The position numbers and the translations under genes are program-made. Below the pieces are notes generated by a model. It did not search any database. It was given only the letters and a program-made list of their open reading frames with translations, and was not told the DNA's origin. Positions 16,480-25,527 of a stretch of 64,000 nucleotides of DNA are shown here, piece after piece; position 1 is the first letter of the stretch, and each line of letters begins with the position of its first letter. Source of the DNA: an uncultured Roseobacter sp. (GTDB taxonomy: Bacteria > Pseudomonadota > Alphaproteobacteria > Rhodobacterales > Rhodobacteraceae); NCBI RefSeq assembly GCF_947488185.1, contig NZ_CANKYM010000005.1, positions 1 through 64,000 on the forward strand, given 5' to 3'.

Positions 16480-17224
16480 AGCTGTCGGCGAGCGCCTCGA
16501 TGATCGGGGAGAAATCCTCTGCACTCAGGCTCGCGCCGCCGACGAGGGCACCATCGACATTGTCGAGGGCAAAGATTTCCGCAGCGTTGCCCGGCTTGAC
16601 CGACCCGCCGTAGAGCAGGCGCATGGTGTCAGCATCCTCGCCGAACCGCGCGCGCAGTTCGTTGCGCATCAGGGCGTGCACGTCGGCGATCTGGTCCATG
16701 CTGGGAATTTTGCCAGTGCCGATGGCCCAGATGGGTTCATAGGCCACCACAAGTGTCTTGCCCGCACTGTCTTCCGGAACCGAGCCCTTGAGCTGTGTCT
16801 TGATCACATCGAGCGCCTCGCCGGCCTCCCGCTGCTCCAGGCTTTCGCCGATGCAGACAATCGCGGTGAGCCCGGCGGCTTGGGCGGCCTGCGCCTTGGC
16901 CGCCACCTGGGCATCCGTCTCGCCATAGGCCTCCCGCCGCTCCGAGTGACCCACAATGACATAAGTCGCGCCGATCTCGGCAATCATCGCGGCGGACTGT
17001 TCGCCGGTATAGGCGCCCTTTTCCTCGGCGTGGCAGTTCTGGGCGCCGATCTGGACGGGGCTGCCGGAGGTGTTGTTCAGCGCGGGGGCAAGCAGCGGGG
17101 CAGGCGGGCAGATCAGCACGTCACAGGGGCATTCGGGATGCTTCAGCTTGAGCTTGCCGATCATGTCGAGACCCGGGATCGAGCCGTTCATTTTCCAATT
17201 GCCTGCTGCCAGTTTACGCCGCAT
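16478..17224 (-). CDS. tpiA: Triosephosphate isomerase
   Basis: Interconverts dihydroxyacetone phosphate and glyceraldehyde 3-phosphate in glycolysis and gluconeogenesis. The 248-residue TIM barrel has the N-terminal AGNWKMNG (lysine 11 region), the catalytic histidine in VGHSERR (His about 95), the catalytic glutamate in AYEPIWAIGTG, and the phosphate loop YGGSVKPGN. The ATG at 17224 has AGGAG 8 nt upstream; the extension to 17308 is not family-like. Stand-alone gene. Confidence 0.96.
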   Translation of the reverse strand: MRRKLAAGNWKMNGSIPGLDMIGKLKLKHPECPCDVLICPPAPLLAPALNNTSGSPVQIGAQNCHAEEKGAYTGEQSAAMIAEIGATYVIVGHSERREAYGETDAQVAAKAQAAQAAGLTAIVCIGESLEQREAGEALDVIKTQLKGSVPEDSAGKTLVVAYEPIWAIGTGKIPSMDQIADVHALMRNELRARFGEDADTMRLLYGGSVKPGNAAEIFALDNVDGALVGGASLSAEDFSPIIEALADS

Positions 17225-17352
17225 GTGTCTCTCCTGAAGGTTGTCACAGCCTTGGTAGCAGGGCGACCGGTCGGCGGCAATTGGCCCTGCGCCACTTGCG
17301 CGCCGCATGTGTCTGTGGCAGGGCCGCGGGGCAGGCAGATGGAGGTCTTCCG

Positions 17353-18279
17353 ATGATCCCGAGACTAGATGCGGCGTTGATGGCGGCGGGCGATCCCGAA
17401 ACGATGGCGCAGCTGCAGGAGGCGGCCACCGGCACCGGGTTTTTCACCGTGCACAACACCGCGATTAGTGCAGAGCGAATGCAGGTCGTCCTGGCCTGCT
17501 ACCGTGCATTCTTTCGCCTGCCAGAGGTGGAAAAATCCCGGATCGACATGGCCAGGACCGGGGCCAATCGGGGCTGGGGGGCGGCGGGTTCCGAGCAGGT
17601 CGATCCTGATGCAAACCCCGACTACAAGCAGTTTTTCGACAGCGGTTTTGCCTTGCCGGCGGGCGATCCGCGCAGTGACCTGGCCGTCTATGCGCCGAAC
17701 AGGTGGCCCGATACACCGGTCGATTTCCGGGATGAGATCGAAAGCTATTATCGGGAGGCCTGTACGGTGGCGATGGATATCCTGCGCGCGATCGCGCGTG
17801 CCATCGGCGCGGCGGACACGTATTTCGACGGGGCGTTCGACACGCCCATGGCCCTGCTGCGCGGCAACTTCTATCCCGAGCGTCCCGCCTGGGCCACAGC
17901 GCGGGATTTTGGGATTGCGACCCATACGGATTATGGCTGCCTCACCCTGTTGGCGACTGATGGCTCACCGGGGCTTGAGGTGCGCAAGAGGGGCGGCGGC
18001 TGGATTCCCGTTTCTGCACCACCAGGGGAGTTCGTCATCAACTTTGGTGAAATGATGGAGATGTGGACCGCTGGACGTGTCCGCGCGACACCGCACCGGG
18101 TGATTGGCAGCGATCACGAACGCATCTCTGTACCGCTGTTCTTCAACCCGTCCTACGACACCAATGTGGCGCCGATGGAGTCAGGTGAGGTGATCAAGGC
18201 AGGGGAACATCTGACGAAGCGGTTTTCAGAGACCTACGTGCATCTGCAGGATCAGGAACAATCAGCCGAACTTGATTGA
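17353..18279 (+). CDS. 2OG-Fe(II) oxygenase, isopenicillin N synthase-like
   Basis: A 308-residue non-heme iron dioxygenase of the isopenicillin-N-synthase-like family. The iron ligands are visible as H-x-D in THTDYG (about residue 197) and the distal histidine in ATPHRV (about 254); the 2-oxoglutarate arginine is in ERISVPLF. The N-terminal DIOX_N part spans about 1-110. ATG 17353 has GGAGG 7 nt upstream. Substrate unknown; bacterial relatives hydroxylate or desaturate small molecules. The 3' end overlaps sufA by 18 bp in convergent orientation. Confidence 0.85.
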   Translation: MIPRLDAALMAAGDPETMAQLQEAATGTGFFTVHNTAISAERMQVVLACYRAFFRLPEVEKSRIDMARTGANRGWGAAGSEQVDPDANPDYKQFFDSGFALPAGDPRSDLAVYAPNRWPDTPVDFRDEIESYYREACTVAMDILRAIARAIGAADTYFDGAFDTPMALLRGNFYPERPAWATARDFGIATHTDYGCLTLLATDGSPGLEVRKRGGGWIPVSAPPGEFVINFGEMMEMWTAGRVRATPHRVIGSDHERISVPLFFNPSYDTNVAPMESGEVIKAGEHLTKRFSETYVHLQDQEQSAELD

Positions 18280-18606
18280 TTCCCCGCAGCCGCAGGCTTC
18301 CGTCACATTCGGGTTGCGGAACTTGAAGCCGCTTTCGAGCAGTGAGGTCTCATAGTCGATCTCGGTTCCGAAAAGGAACATCTGCGCCATGGGGGCGATC
18401 ATCACACGCGCGCCGTCCTGTTCGACAATCTCGTCGTTGGGATCGGTCGCCTCGACATATTCCATGGTGTATTCCATGCCCGCACAGCCGCCTTTCTTGA
18501 CGCCAATACGCAACCCCGCATGACCCGCGGAGGTCATGAGTTTCGCCACCTGTGCGGCGGCCTTCGGTGTAAGCGTAACGGCCTGCTTGCCGGGAATGCC
18601 AAACAT
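18262..18606 (-). CDS. sufA: A-type Fe-S cluster carrier
   Basis: HesB/IscA-family carrier that accepts Fe-S clusters from the SUF scaffold and passes them to apoproteins. In 114 residues the three conserved cysteines are C41 (GGCAGM) and C105-x-C107 (ACGCGES). The name sufA rather than iscA or erpA rests on the nearby sufT-like gene, so the exact paralog is uncertain. Same strand as the acetyltransferase and sufT upstream, gap of 23 bp. Confidence 0.85.
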   Translation of the reverse strand: MFGIPGKQAVTLTPKAAAQVAKLMTSAGHAGLRIGVKKGGCAGMEYTMEYVEATDPNDEIVEQDGARVMIAPMAQMFLFGTEIDYETSLLESGFKFRNPNVTEACGCGESIKFG

Positions 18607-18629
18607 CGCTGTGCTCCTTTGGACCTAAT

Positions 18630-19196
18630 CTAGGCAGTCGGGCCGCGCGGGACAAGCGGTCTCGCGGGATTTCCGGCAACTGTGACACCGGACGGCACAT
18701 CTCGCGTGACCACGGCACCGGCGCCGATCACGGCATCATCGCCGATGGCGATACCGGGCAGGATCAGGGCCCCGCCGCCGATCCAGACATTGCGCCCAAT
18801 TTCAATGGGTTGGCCGAACTCAAGCCCGGCATCACGGCTTGCTGCATCACGCGGGTGATCGGCGGTCAGGATTTGCACCATCGGCCCCACTTGCGTCATA
18901 TCCCCGATACGGATCGGGCAGAACTCCAGCAGCACACAACCGTAGTTGAAGAAGACATCAGCGCCCAGGTGGATGTTGTACCCGTAATCGACATAAAAAG
19001 GTGTGCGGATGGAACAACTTGAACCGCGCGACCCAAGCCATTGATCCAGAAAATCTTTGCGTTCATCTGCGTCCGAGACAATCGTGTTGTTGTAGCGTCG
19101 CTGCAAGGCCTGGCTGGTGGCGCGTTCCCGCACCAGTTCGGCATCGCCAGCCCGGTAGAGCTCGCCCGCGATCATCTTCTCTTTTTCGGTTGTCAT
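18630..19196 (-). CDS. Sugar O-acetyltransferase (Maa/NodL type)
   Basis: A left-handed beta-helix acetyl-CoA transferase of 188 residues. The N-terminal maltose-acetyltransferase cap ([11 protein letters not shown]) covers the first 55 residues and hexapeptide repeats run from about 70 to 180 (for example [16 protein letters not shown]). The catalytic histidine is probably in ADHPRD. The family acetylates maltose, galactoside or Nod-factor-like sugars; the substrate here cannot be told. It sits between sufT and sufA, 9 bp after sufT, without obvious functional relation to them. Confidence 0.85.
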   Translation of the reverse strand: MTTEKEKMIAGELYRAGDAELVRERATSQALQRRYNNTIVSDADERKDFLDQWLGSRGSSCSIRTPFYVDYGYNIHLGADVFFNYGCVLLEFCPIRIGDMTQVGPMVQILTADHPRDAASRDAGLEFGQPIEIGRNVWIGGGALILPGIAIGDDAVIGAGAVVTRDVPSGVTVAGNPARPLVPRGPTA

Positions 19197-19205
19197 GCGG
19201 GTCGC

Positions 19206-19568
19206 TTACATGAACCCGAGTTCAAGCCGCGCCTCGTCCGACATCATATCCATGCCCCAGGGCGGCTCCCAGACAAGCTCAACATCAACCTGCTTCACAC
19301 CGGGCAGAGGTTCTACCGCATCGGCCACCCAGCCCGGCATTTCACCCGCGACGGGACAGCCGGGTGCGGTCAGCGACATCTTGATCGCCACTTCATTTTC
19401 GCCACTGATATCAATGGTGTAGATCAGGCCCAGTTCATAGATATTCACCGGAATTTCCGGATCATAGACAGTGCGGCAGGCTTCGACGACCTGCTCATAG
19501 AGCGGGTGATCGGTCGATGAGGGCGCGATCAGGGGCGCACCTTCCAGCGGTTCGGGGGAATTGTTCAT
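19206..19568 (-). CDS. sufT: SufT / MIP18 (DUF59) Fe-S assembly factor
   Basis: A 120-residue protein of the DUF59/MIP18 family, commonly encoded at the end of SUF operons and needed for Fe-S protein maturation. The family block YDPEIPVNIYELGLIY (about 36-51) and the conserved cysteine in TAPGCPVA (about residue 71) are seen. First of three tightly spaced minus-strand genes. The main suf genes (sufBCDS) are not in this window; they may lie elsewhere on the chromosome. Confidence 0.85.
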   Translation of the reverse strand: MNNSPEPLEGAPLIAPSSTDHPLYEQVVEACRTVYDPEIPVNIYELGLIYTIDISGENEVAIKMSLTAPGCPVAGEMPGWVADAVEPLPGVKQVDVELVWEPPWGMDMMSDEARLELGFM

Positions 19569-20663
19569 CGAGGGCCTCTCTTATTCCTTAGTGTTTTATA
19601 TAGGAATCACGACGCGAGCGTAAAGGGGGCGGTCAGTGATTGTGCGGCGACATCTGGGGTGGATGGCGCGGGACACGGAGTTTTTCGGGGAATGAGACGG
19701 ATATTTGCTGCAAATAGTTTTGTCCAAGCAGGCTAAAGCTGCTTGCAATGCTTTCGGTTAGATCAACACAGTTCCCGCCCTTGCGGCGCGTCCGGCTCGC
19801 CAGCCAACGGGAAGCCATGTCTCGCGGGAGGCCATGATTATTGGCATGGTTCCGACCCGTGTCCAATGACGGGAAAGCGCGCGATCTCCTGGCGCTCTAC
19901 TTGCCGTTTCGCGCCCAGAACGCCGCCGGGGATGCCGTGGGACACCAATGGGCATCAATCGTTACCAGGGTTTTGGAGTTGGACCGATCGTCGCCATCGT
20001 GCGGCAAAACGTTCAATCGGGCTCCCGGCAATGCGTCGGTGTCAAAGGGATAAGCGCGCCCAAATGTCCGCACGCAAACGGATCGGAGGTTTTTGCGTTC
20101 GACACTCGCCTCTCCATATCCATAGCATATGTTGCCGCGCGTCGGATAGTTCCGGTCGGACCTTTTGGGATAGATGTGGCAGCACGACAGGAGCAATCGA
20201 CGATGCTCCTATGATAGCTCCCTTATTGGGAAGCTTCGACAAACCAGGACGCAAGGATCTCGCGCCGACAGGACATTCCTACCGGGGTGGTCGCCCAAAG
20301 TGGTGGAACGTCGAGATCAAAACAAAGTAAAGCAGATCGCTCGACCGGAGGCTGCGCGCAGTCTTTCGTCTCGGACAACAGGCACCCATGCCCCTGCAGT
20401 GCTGATGGAACCGGACACAGGCAGTCGATCATCAAACAGCATTCTGTCCGCGGCTGGCCCAAGCTGGGTGTCCGGGAGAAGCGTTTTCCAGTCGCCGCGC
20501 CCCTGTGTGCGGCTTTGTCAGCCTTCTTCCGGATACTGCAACGCGCTGCTGTCTCACGATGGCGCTTGGCCGGAGCCGCCGAAACGGCGCTCACTCACAG
20601 GAATATGTCGCCTGTACGCATCAATTCTGCCAAACTCGGACCAGTCTAACGGGAGGTGGATGC
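19569..20663. other. 1.1-kb stretch without a supportable gene
   Basis: Short open frames exist on both strands but none has a credible product: their translations are rich in Arg, Ser, Cys, Pro and His, lack hydrophobic-core patterning, and overlap each other. Base composition also looks less GC-biased than the neighbours. I see no tRNA-like fold, no inverted repeat ends and no transposase motif. It may hold a decayed gene, a long 5' region for the monooxygenase, or an unrecognised RNA. Confidence 0.6.
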
Positions 20664-22466
20664 ATGCTTGACACGACGATTAATGACCAAGTGACTGACT
20701 TTCTTGACAGATTTGGATCGGCCCTGGCGGCCGAAGAGATTGATGCTGCGGTCGCGATGTTCCAGACCGATTGCTTTTGGCGCGATCTGGTCAGCTTTAC
20801 GTGGAACATCAAGACGATGGAAGGGCAGGATCAGGTGCGCGATATGTTGAGCGCGCAGCTTGGTGCCACCAAGCCATCGGCCTGGAAAATTGCCGATGGT
20901 GAATTGCCCACAGAGGAGGGGGGCATCATCACCGCTTGGATCAGTTTCGAGACTGGTGTCGCGCGAGGGTATGGGTTGGTACGGCTCAAGGATGGTCTGA
21001 TCTGGACGCTGCTGACAACGATGGTCGAGCTGAAGGGCTACGAAGAGCCGCTGGGCTATGAACGACCTTTGGGGGCCAAGCACGGTGCTGGAAAACACCG
21101 GCTCACATGGGCCGAAGAGATCGAGAAAGAGCGGACAGAGCTTGGCTACAAGACACAGCCCTATACGGTGATCATTGGTGGCGGGCAGGGCGGCATCGCA
21201 CTTGGCGCGCGGCTGCGGCAGCTTGGCGTGCCCACGATCATCGTGGAGAAGAATGACAAGCCCGGAGATTCCTGGCGCAACCGTTATAAATCGCTCTGCT
21301 TGCATGATCCGGTCTGGTACGACCATCTGCCCTATCTGCCGTTCCCGCCGAACTGGCCGGTGTTTGCGCCGAAAGACAAGATCGGCGACTGGTTGGAGAT
21401 GTACACCAAGATCATGGAGCTGAACTATTGGACGCGCTCTGAGGTTCAAAAGGCCGAATGGGATGACGGCGCCAAAGAGTGGGTCGTGAAGGTCAACCGC
21501 GACGGTGAAGAGGTCACGTTGCGGCCCAAGCAGCTGGTCTTTGCCACTGGCATGTCGGGCAAGGCGAATGTGCCAACCTTCCCGGGCATGGAGACGTTCA
21601 AGGGGGACCAGCATCATTCCAGCAAGCACCCCGGCCCGGACGCTTACAAAGGCAAGAAGGCGGTGGTCATCGGGTCGAACAATTCCGCTCATGACATCTG
21701 CGCCGCCCTTTGGGAGGCGGATGTGGATGTGACCATGGTGCAGCGGTCGTCCACCCATATCGTACGCTCGGAACCCTTGATGGAGATCGGTCTGGGGGAT
21801 CTTTATTCCGAACGCGCGGTGGAGGCTGGGGTCACGCACCATAAGGCGGACCTGATCTTTGCCTCGCTGCCCTACAAAATCCTGCACGAATTCCAGATTC
21901 CGGTTTACGACAAGATCAAGGAGGTGGATGCAGCATTTTATGCGGGACTTGAGAAGGCGGGCTTTCAGCTGGATTGGGGCGCGGACGAGTCCGGGCTGTT
22001 CATGAAGTACCTGCGACGGGGGTCAGGCTATTACATTGATGTAGGTGCCAGCCAGCTGATCATCGACGGGAAGATCAAGCTCAAGGCCGGGCAGGTCACC
22101 GAGGTGGTCGAGGACGGTGTGGTGCTCGACGATGGCACCAAGCTGGAGGCGGATGTGATCGTCTATGCAACCGGCTATGGCTCGATGAACGGCTGGGTTG
22201 CGGACCTTATTGACCAGGAGACCGCAGACAGGGTTGGCAAGGTCTGGGGGCTGGGTTCGGACACGCCCAAGGACCCGGGGCCCTGGGAAGGTGAACAGCG
22301 CAATATGTGGAAGCCGACACAGGTCGAGAACCTGTGGATGCATGGCGGCAACCTGCATCAGTCGCGACATTACTCGCAGTTCCTGTCGCTGCAGATCAAG
22401 GCCCGGATGGAGGGTATCGACACCCCCGTCCATGGGTTGCAGGACGTATATCACAACGGGCGGTGA
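20664..22466 (+). CDS. Flavin-containing monooxygenase with N-terminal NTF2-like domain
   Basis: A 600-residue cytosolic protein. Residues about 5-135 look like an NTF2/SnoaL-like cone fold (FLDRFGSALAAEEIDAAVAMF start, WNIKTMEGQDQVRDM). From about 165 there is a class B flavoprotein monooxygenase: FAD loop GGGQGGIALG, NADPH loop GSNNSAHD, a fingerprint-like FKGDQHHSSKH, and ATGY near the C-terminus. Such enzymes oxygenate N, S or ketone groups. ATG 20664 is preceded by GGGAGG; the overlapping ATG at 20660 hits a stop at once. The gene follows a 1.1-kb gap and has no operon partner, so the substrate is unknown. Confidence 0.85.
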   Translation: MLDTTINDQVTDFLDRFGSALAAEEIDAAVAMFQTDCFWRDLVSFTWNIKTMEGQDQVRDMLSAQLGATKPSAWKIADGELPTEEGGIITAWISFETGVARGYGLVRLKDGLIWTLLTTMVELKGYEEPLGYERPLGAKHGAGKHRLTWAEEIEKERTELGYKTQPYTVIIGGGQGGIALGARLRQLGVPTIIVEKNDKPGDSWRNRYKSLCLHDPVWYDHLPYLPFPPNWPVFAPKDKIGDWLEMYTKIMELNYWTRSEVQKAEWDDGAKEWVVKVNRDGEEVTLRPKQLVFATGMSGKANVPTFPGMETFKGDQHHSSKHPGPDAYKGKKAVVIGSNNSAHDICAALWEADVDVTMVQRSSTHIVRSEPLMEIGLGDLYSERAVEAGVTHHKADLIFASLPYKILHEFQIPVYDKIKEVDAAFYAGLEKAGFQLDWGADESGLFMKYLRRGSGYYIDVGASQLIIDGKIKLKAGQVTEVVEDGVVLDDGTKLEADVIVYATGYGSMNGWVADLIDQETADRVGKVWGLGSDTPKDPGPWEGEQRNMWKPTQVENLWMHGGNLHQSRHYSQFLSLQIKARMEGIDTPVHGLQDVYHNGR

Positions 22467-22492
22467 GCCCCGTGCAGGGTAAAGGCGGGGCT
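22466..22492 (+). terminator. Possible terminator hairpin after the monooxygenase
   Basis: 7-bp stem AGCCCCG/CGGGGCT (22466-22472 with 22486-22492) overlapping the stop codon, 13-nt loop, but no T-run after it, so function is uncertain. Confidence 0.35.
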
Positions 22493-22648
22493 GTCGTTAT
22501 CCGGACACGGGATCGATTGATAGTAAGATGCTTATGAACGTGAGGGCTGACACGATGCTCTGTGTCGCGTCAGTCTTCAACCGACCGCCAAGACGCAGCG
22601 TCAGGCTGCGTTTCCAAAGGCAGGCAATGTCATCGGGTACAGCCCGTT

Positions 22649-23428
22649 CTATTTTGCGATCAGAAGATCACAGGGCGGATTGCGGATCAGTCCCGCCGTG
22701 AACCCACCCAGGATGTATCTGCCGGCGCTGGAGCGCGTATGTCCGCCAATCGCCAGCAGATCGTAGCCGCCGTCTTTCATGATAGTCTCCAACGCATCGG
22801 CGGCGCTGGCCTCAACAAAGACCGGGTCGGGCAGCCCCTCGGGCAGCGGGTTCATGGCTTTCCACGTCTCGTACTCCTGCTCGGTTTCCTTGCGGAACGA
22901 CACTTCATGCGCATTGAAAATCGTGAGGTCGGCCTGTGGGGCGAGCATCGGAATTTTCCGCAACGCTGTGGCGCAGACCTTGGATAGGGCGACGCCGCTT
23001 AGAACATGGCTGTAGTCGTGATCCGCCGGTCCGGCGACGAGAAGCACAGGTATGTCGCTCGACCTGATCAGATGCTCCATGGTCGTTTCCCGAATCTGGT
23101 CCAGAAACTTCCGTCGGCGATGAAGACCGACAACCAGTAGGTCAGCCTTGGTGCTCTCAGTCACCGCGCCGATGATCTCGATGGTATCGCCGACGTCAAC
23201 TGTGACGGTGACCGTAATGTCCCGATCTTTCGCATCTGCCGCCACTTGTTCGGCCAGCAGCGTCCTGGCCCCCACCTGCACCTGGTTTGACAGGTTGGCG
23301 GGGATGGCGTCGTCTACCACATGCAGCACGGTCAGCTCGGCTTTCGTGTCAGCAGCCAGATTGACGGCGCGGCTCAACGCCTGTCGTGACCGGTCTGACA
23401 GGTCACTTGCAACAACAATGCTTTTCAT
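22649..23428 (-). CDS. Tandem universal stress protein (UspA domains)
   Basis: A 259-residue cytosolic protein made of two Usp folds. The first (1-135) starts MKSIVVASDLSDRS and carries the nucleotide-type loop around GLHRRRKFLDQ; the second (about 150-259) ends GGHTRSSAGRYILGG, a G-2x-G-9x-G(S/T)-like segment. Double Usp proteins are induced by growth arrest and redox or membrane stress. ATG 23428 has GGGGAG upstream. Stand-alone gene preceded by about 260 bp without a gene. Confidence 0.88.
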   Translation of the reverse strand: MKSIVVASDLSDRSRQALSRAVNLAADTKAELTVLHVVDDAIPANLSNQVQVGARTLLAEQVAADAKDRDITVTVTVDVGDTIEIIGAVTESTKADLLVVGLHRRRKFLDQIRETTMEHLIRSSDIPVLLVAGPADHDYSHVLSGVALSKVCATALRKIPMLAPQADLTIFNAHEVSFRKETEQEYETWKAMNPLPEGLPDPVFVEASAADALETIMKDGGYDLLAIGGHTRSSAGRYILGGFTAGLIRNPPCDLLIAK

Positions 23429-23690
23429 GATCCCGACGCTCCCCCGTGCCCCTTTTTCGGCATGCCTTTCATCTAGGAACCTTCTGGCGCGGCACAAGAT
23501 GCAGGCGCACTCTATCGGTTCGGTTTGGTCGCGGATTGCGGGCAGGGCGCACATCGGTCATCACATCGGACCGCCCGTGCGGCCTGTTTCCTTGTGAACA
23601 TCGACCGTTCTAAACCCCAATGTCGGAAAACGTGAAACCGTGCAGGCCCAAAAGACCTTATGGCCCGACGGTTGTGGCGTGACTTTAAAG

Positions 23691-25073
23691 TTAGCTTCGT
23701 GCGCGTTTGCGCACGGGTTGCGGTTTCACGCGGGCTTCAATCTCGTCATAGAGTTTGCCGACGATGTCCTTGCCGGTCGCCGTTTCGATACCTTCGAAAC
23801 CGGGGGAAGAGTTGACCTCCAGCACCTTGGGCCCGCTCTCTGAGCGCAGCAGGTCTACGCCCGCCTTGCCGAGGCCGAAGGCGCGCGCGGCGCGCACGGC
23901 GGTGTCGCGTTCTGCCTTGGTGATCCGCACCACCTTAGCCGACCCGCCCCGATGCAGATTGGAGCGGAAATCCCCCTCGGCCCCGGTGCGTTTCATTGCC
24001 GCCACGACCTTTCCCGCGATCACGAGGCAGCGGATGTCTTCGCCTGCAGCTTCCTTGACAAAATCCTGCACGAGGAAGTTCGCCTTGAGCCCGCGGAAAG
24101 CGTCAATGACGCTCTCAGCGGCTTTCTTGGTTTCCGCGAGCACCACACCCTTGCCTTGCGTCGATTCCAGCAGTTTCACGATCAGGGGCGCGGTCCCCAC
24201 GAGCCCCATGAGGTTCGAGGTATCCTTGGGCGAGGCAGCGAAGGCGGTGGTGGGCATGCCGATCTTCTTCGACGCAAGGATTTGATGCGCATGTAGCTTG
24301 TCACGGCTGGCAGTGATGCCCGCCGAGCCGTTCACGCAATAGGTGCCAATGGTCTCGAACTGGCGGATGATCGCGGTGCCGTAGGAGGTGACGGATGCGC
24401 CGATGCGCGGGATTACCGCGTCGTAGCGGGGCAGGCGCTTGCCGTCATAGTGCACTTCAGGCGCCATTGCGTTGATCGCCATGTAGCAGCGGGTGGTGTT
24501 GATCACCTCGACCGTGTGGCCGCGTGCCTCACCCACCTCAACCAGACGGCGGGTGGAGTAATTGTCCTCGCGGCTCAGTACAGCGATGCGCAGGGCGCGT
24601 TTGGGCGCACGGCGTTTCAGCGCGGCGGTGTGGTAGTCATCATAGCTCAGCTCGGGCTGCAGGTGCTTTTCGGTGGGCGAGATCGAGATGTGATCGCTCA
24701 GCGCCTGACGGCCCAGCAACATGCGCGAGGACATGCTGGCGCGGTTGGTCAGGGTGATCTCAATGGGCCAGCTTTGATCCGCCACACTGAGAGTGGAGGC
24801 AATTACGAAGCGTTGCTCGGCCTCGCCATTCGAAGAGGTCACCTCACGCCGATCCACGAGCGGGGCGGAACAGGTGATGGCCATATCTGCGCGCCCCGCG
24901 ATGGGGTGCACATTGAAACGCACCTTGGGGTGTTTGGCGGGACCGAAGACCTCGATGTCGTGGGCGTGCAGCGCCGAAGTGCGCGCGCCGGTGTCCACCT
25001 TGGCCTTGACCGCAGGCAAGCCAAGGTCGGGCAGCGACACCCATTCTTCCCAACCAAACGTGAGCTTTTCCAT
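23691..25073 (-). CDS. Fusion of RimB-like aspartyl protease and RimK-like ATP-grasp ligase
   Basis: A 460-residue two-domain protein. Residues 1-150 match the retropepsin-like 'ATP-dependent zinc protease' family, with the catalytic-type D27-T-G-A motif and ILGR-like MLLGRQAL. Residues about 165-450 are an ATP-grasp ligase like RimK ([45 protein letters not shown]), which adds glutamates to ribosomal protein S6. Where the parts are separate genes they form rimB-rimK; here they are one chain. Substrate S6 is inferred. Start at ATG 25073 just before the protease fold. Confidence 0.88.
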   Translation of the reverse strand: MEKLTFGWEEWVSLPDLGLPAVKAKVDTGARTSALHAHDIEVFGPAKHPKVRFNVHPIAGRADMAITCSAPLVDRREVTSSNGEAEQRFVIASTLSVADQSWPIEITLTNRASMSSRMLLGRQALSDHISISPTEKHLQPELSYDDYHTAALKRRAPKRALRIAVLSREDNYSTRRLVEVGEARGHTVEVINTTRCYMAINAMAPEVHYDGKRLPRYDAVIPRIGASVTSYGTAIIRQFETIGTYCVNGSAGITASRDKLHAHQILASKKIGMPTTAFAASPKDTSNLMGLVGTAPLIVKLLESTQGKGVVLAETKKAAESVIDAFRGLKANFLVQDFVKEAAGEDIRCLVIAGKVVAAMKRTGAEGDFRSNLHRGGSAKVVRITKAERDTAVRAARAFGLGKAGVDLLRSESGPKVLEVNSSPGFEGIETATGKDIVGKLYDEIEARVKPQPVRKRARS

Positions 25074-25166
25074 CAGACATCCCCCTTTTTCGTTGTCAGC
25101 CGGGGTAGCAGGTGACCAGGCTGATCTCAACCGGAGGGCTTTGGCAAAAAGAAATATGCCTCCGGC

Positions 25167-25244
25167 GGGGATATTTGCAGCCAAGAGAAGACAGGCTGGC
25201 GTCTTCTGGCCTCAAATATCCCGGGGTATGGGGCAGCGCCCCAT
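25167..25244. repeat. Imperfect inverted repeat with GGGATATTTG core plus hairpin
   Basis: Left arm 25167-25192 (GGGGATATTTG...GAAGAC) and right arm 25201-25225 (GTCTTC...CAAATATCCCGG) are inverted copies, followed by ATGGGGC-agc-GCCCCAT (25228-25244). The parts recur at 16420-16479. Such GGGATATTT elements are common between genes in this bacterial family as I remember it; origin and role unknown. Confidence 0.6.
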
Positions 25245-25251
25245 GAAACCC

Positions 25252-25527
25252 TCAGTTGTCGTTAATGTCCTGATGTACGATTTTGGCGCCGGAGGACTGT
25301 TTGCGGAAGGCCATGCGCAGGCCGATCCACGCCACCAGCGACAGGCCGCCAAAGATTGCCAGCAGGGCCGGGGCGCTGAGACCGGGGGCTGCAAAAATGA
25401 CCCCCACCATCGCCAGAGCGCCAATCGCAAAGCCGAGGAAGATGAACCCGGGGACCAGCACTTCAATCACCGCCAGCGCAAGGGCGGCGGCGGTCCAGAC
25501 CCACCAGAGGTTCAGAAGCTCGCTCAT
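25252..25527 (-). CDS. Short NfeD-like membrane protein
   Basis: 91 residues with two or three hydrophobic segments (about 8-28, 32-50, 55-72) and a short polar tail. Short NfeD-type proteins are encoded next to SPFH/stomatin genes and are thought to work with them in membrane microdomains. The soluble OB-fold C-terminus of longer NfeD proteins is missing. Its ATG overlaps the SPFH stop (ATGA), so the two are translationally coupled. Confidence 0.8.
   Translation of the reverse strand: MSELLNLWWVWTAAALALAVIEVLVPGFIFLGFAIGALAMVGVIFAAPGLSAPALLAIFGGLSLVAWIGLRMAFRKQSSGAKIVHQDINDN

Noticed and set aside
19743..20330. 195-codon open frame in the 1.1-kb gap
   Set aside because: Composition is rich in Cys, Ser, Arg, Pro and Trp with no hydrophobic pattern, and it overlaps other frames equally long on the other strand.
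22545..22580. Imperfect hairpin CTGACACGA/TCGCGTCAG between the monooxygenase and usp
   Set aside because: One mismatch, no T-run on either strand, and no gene it clearly serves.
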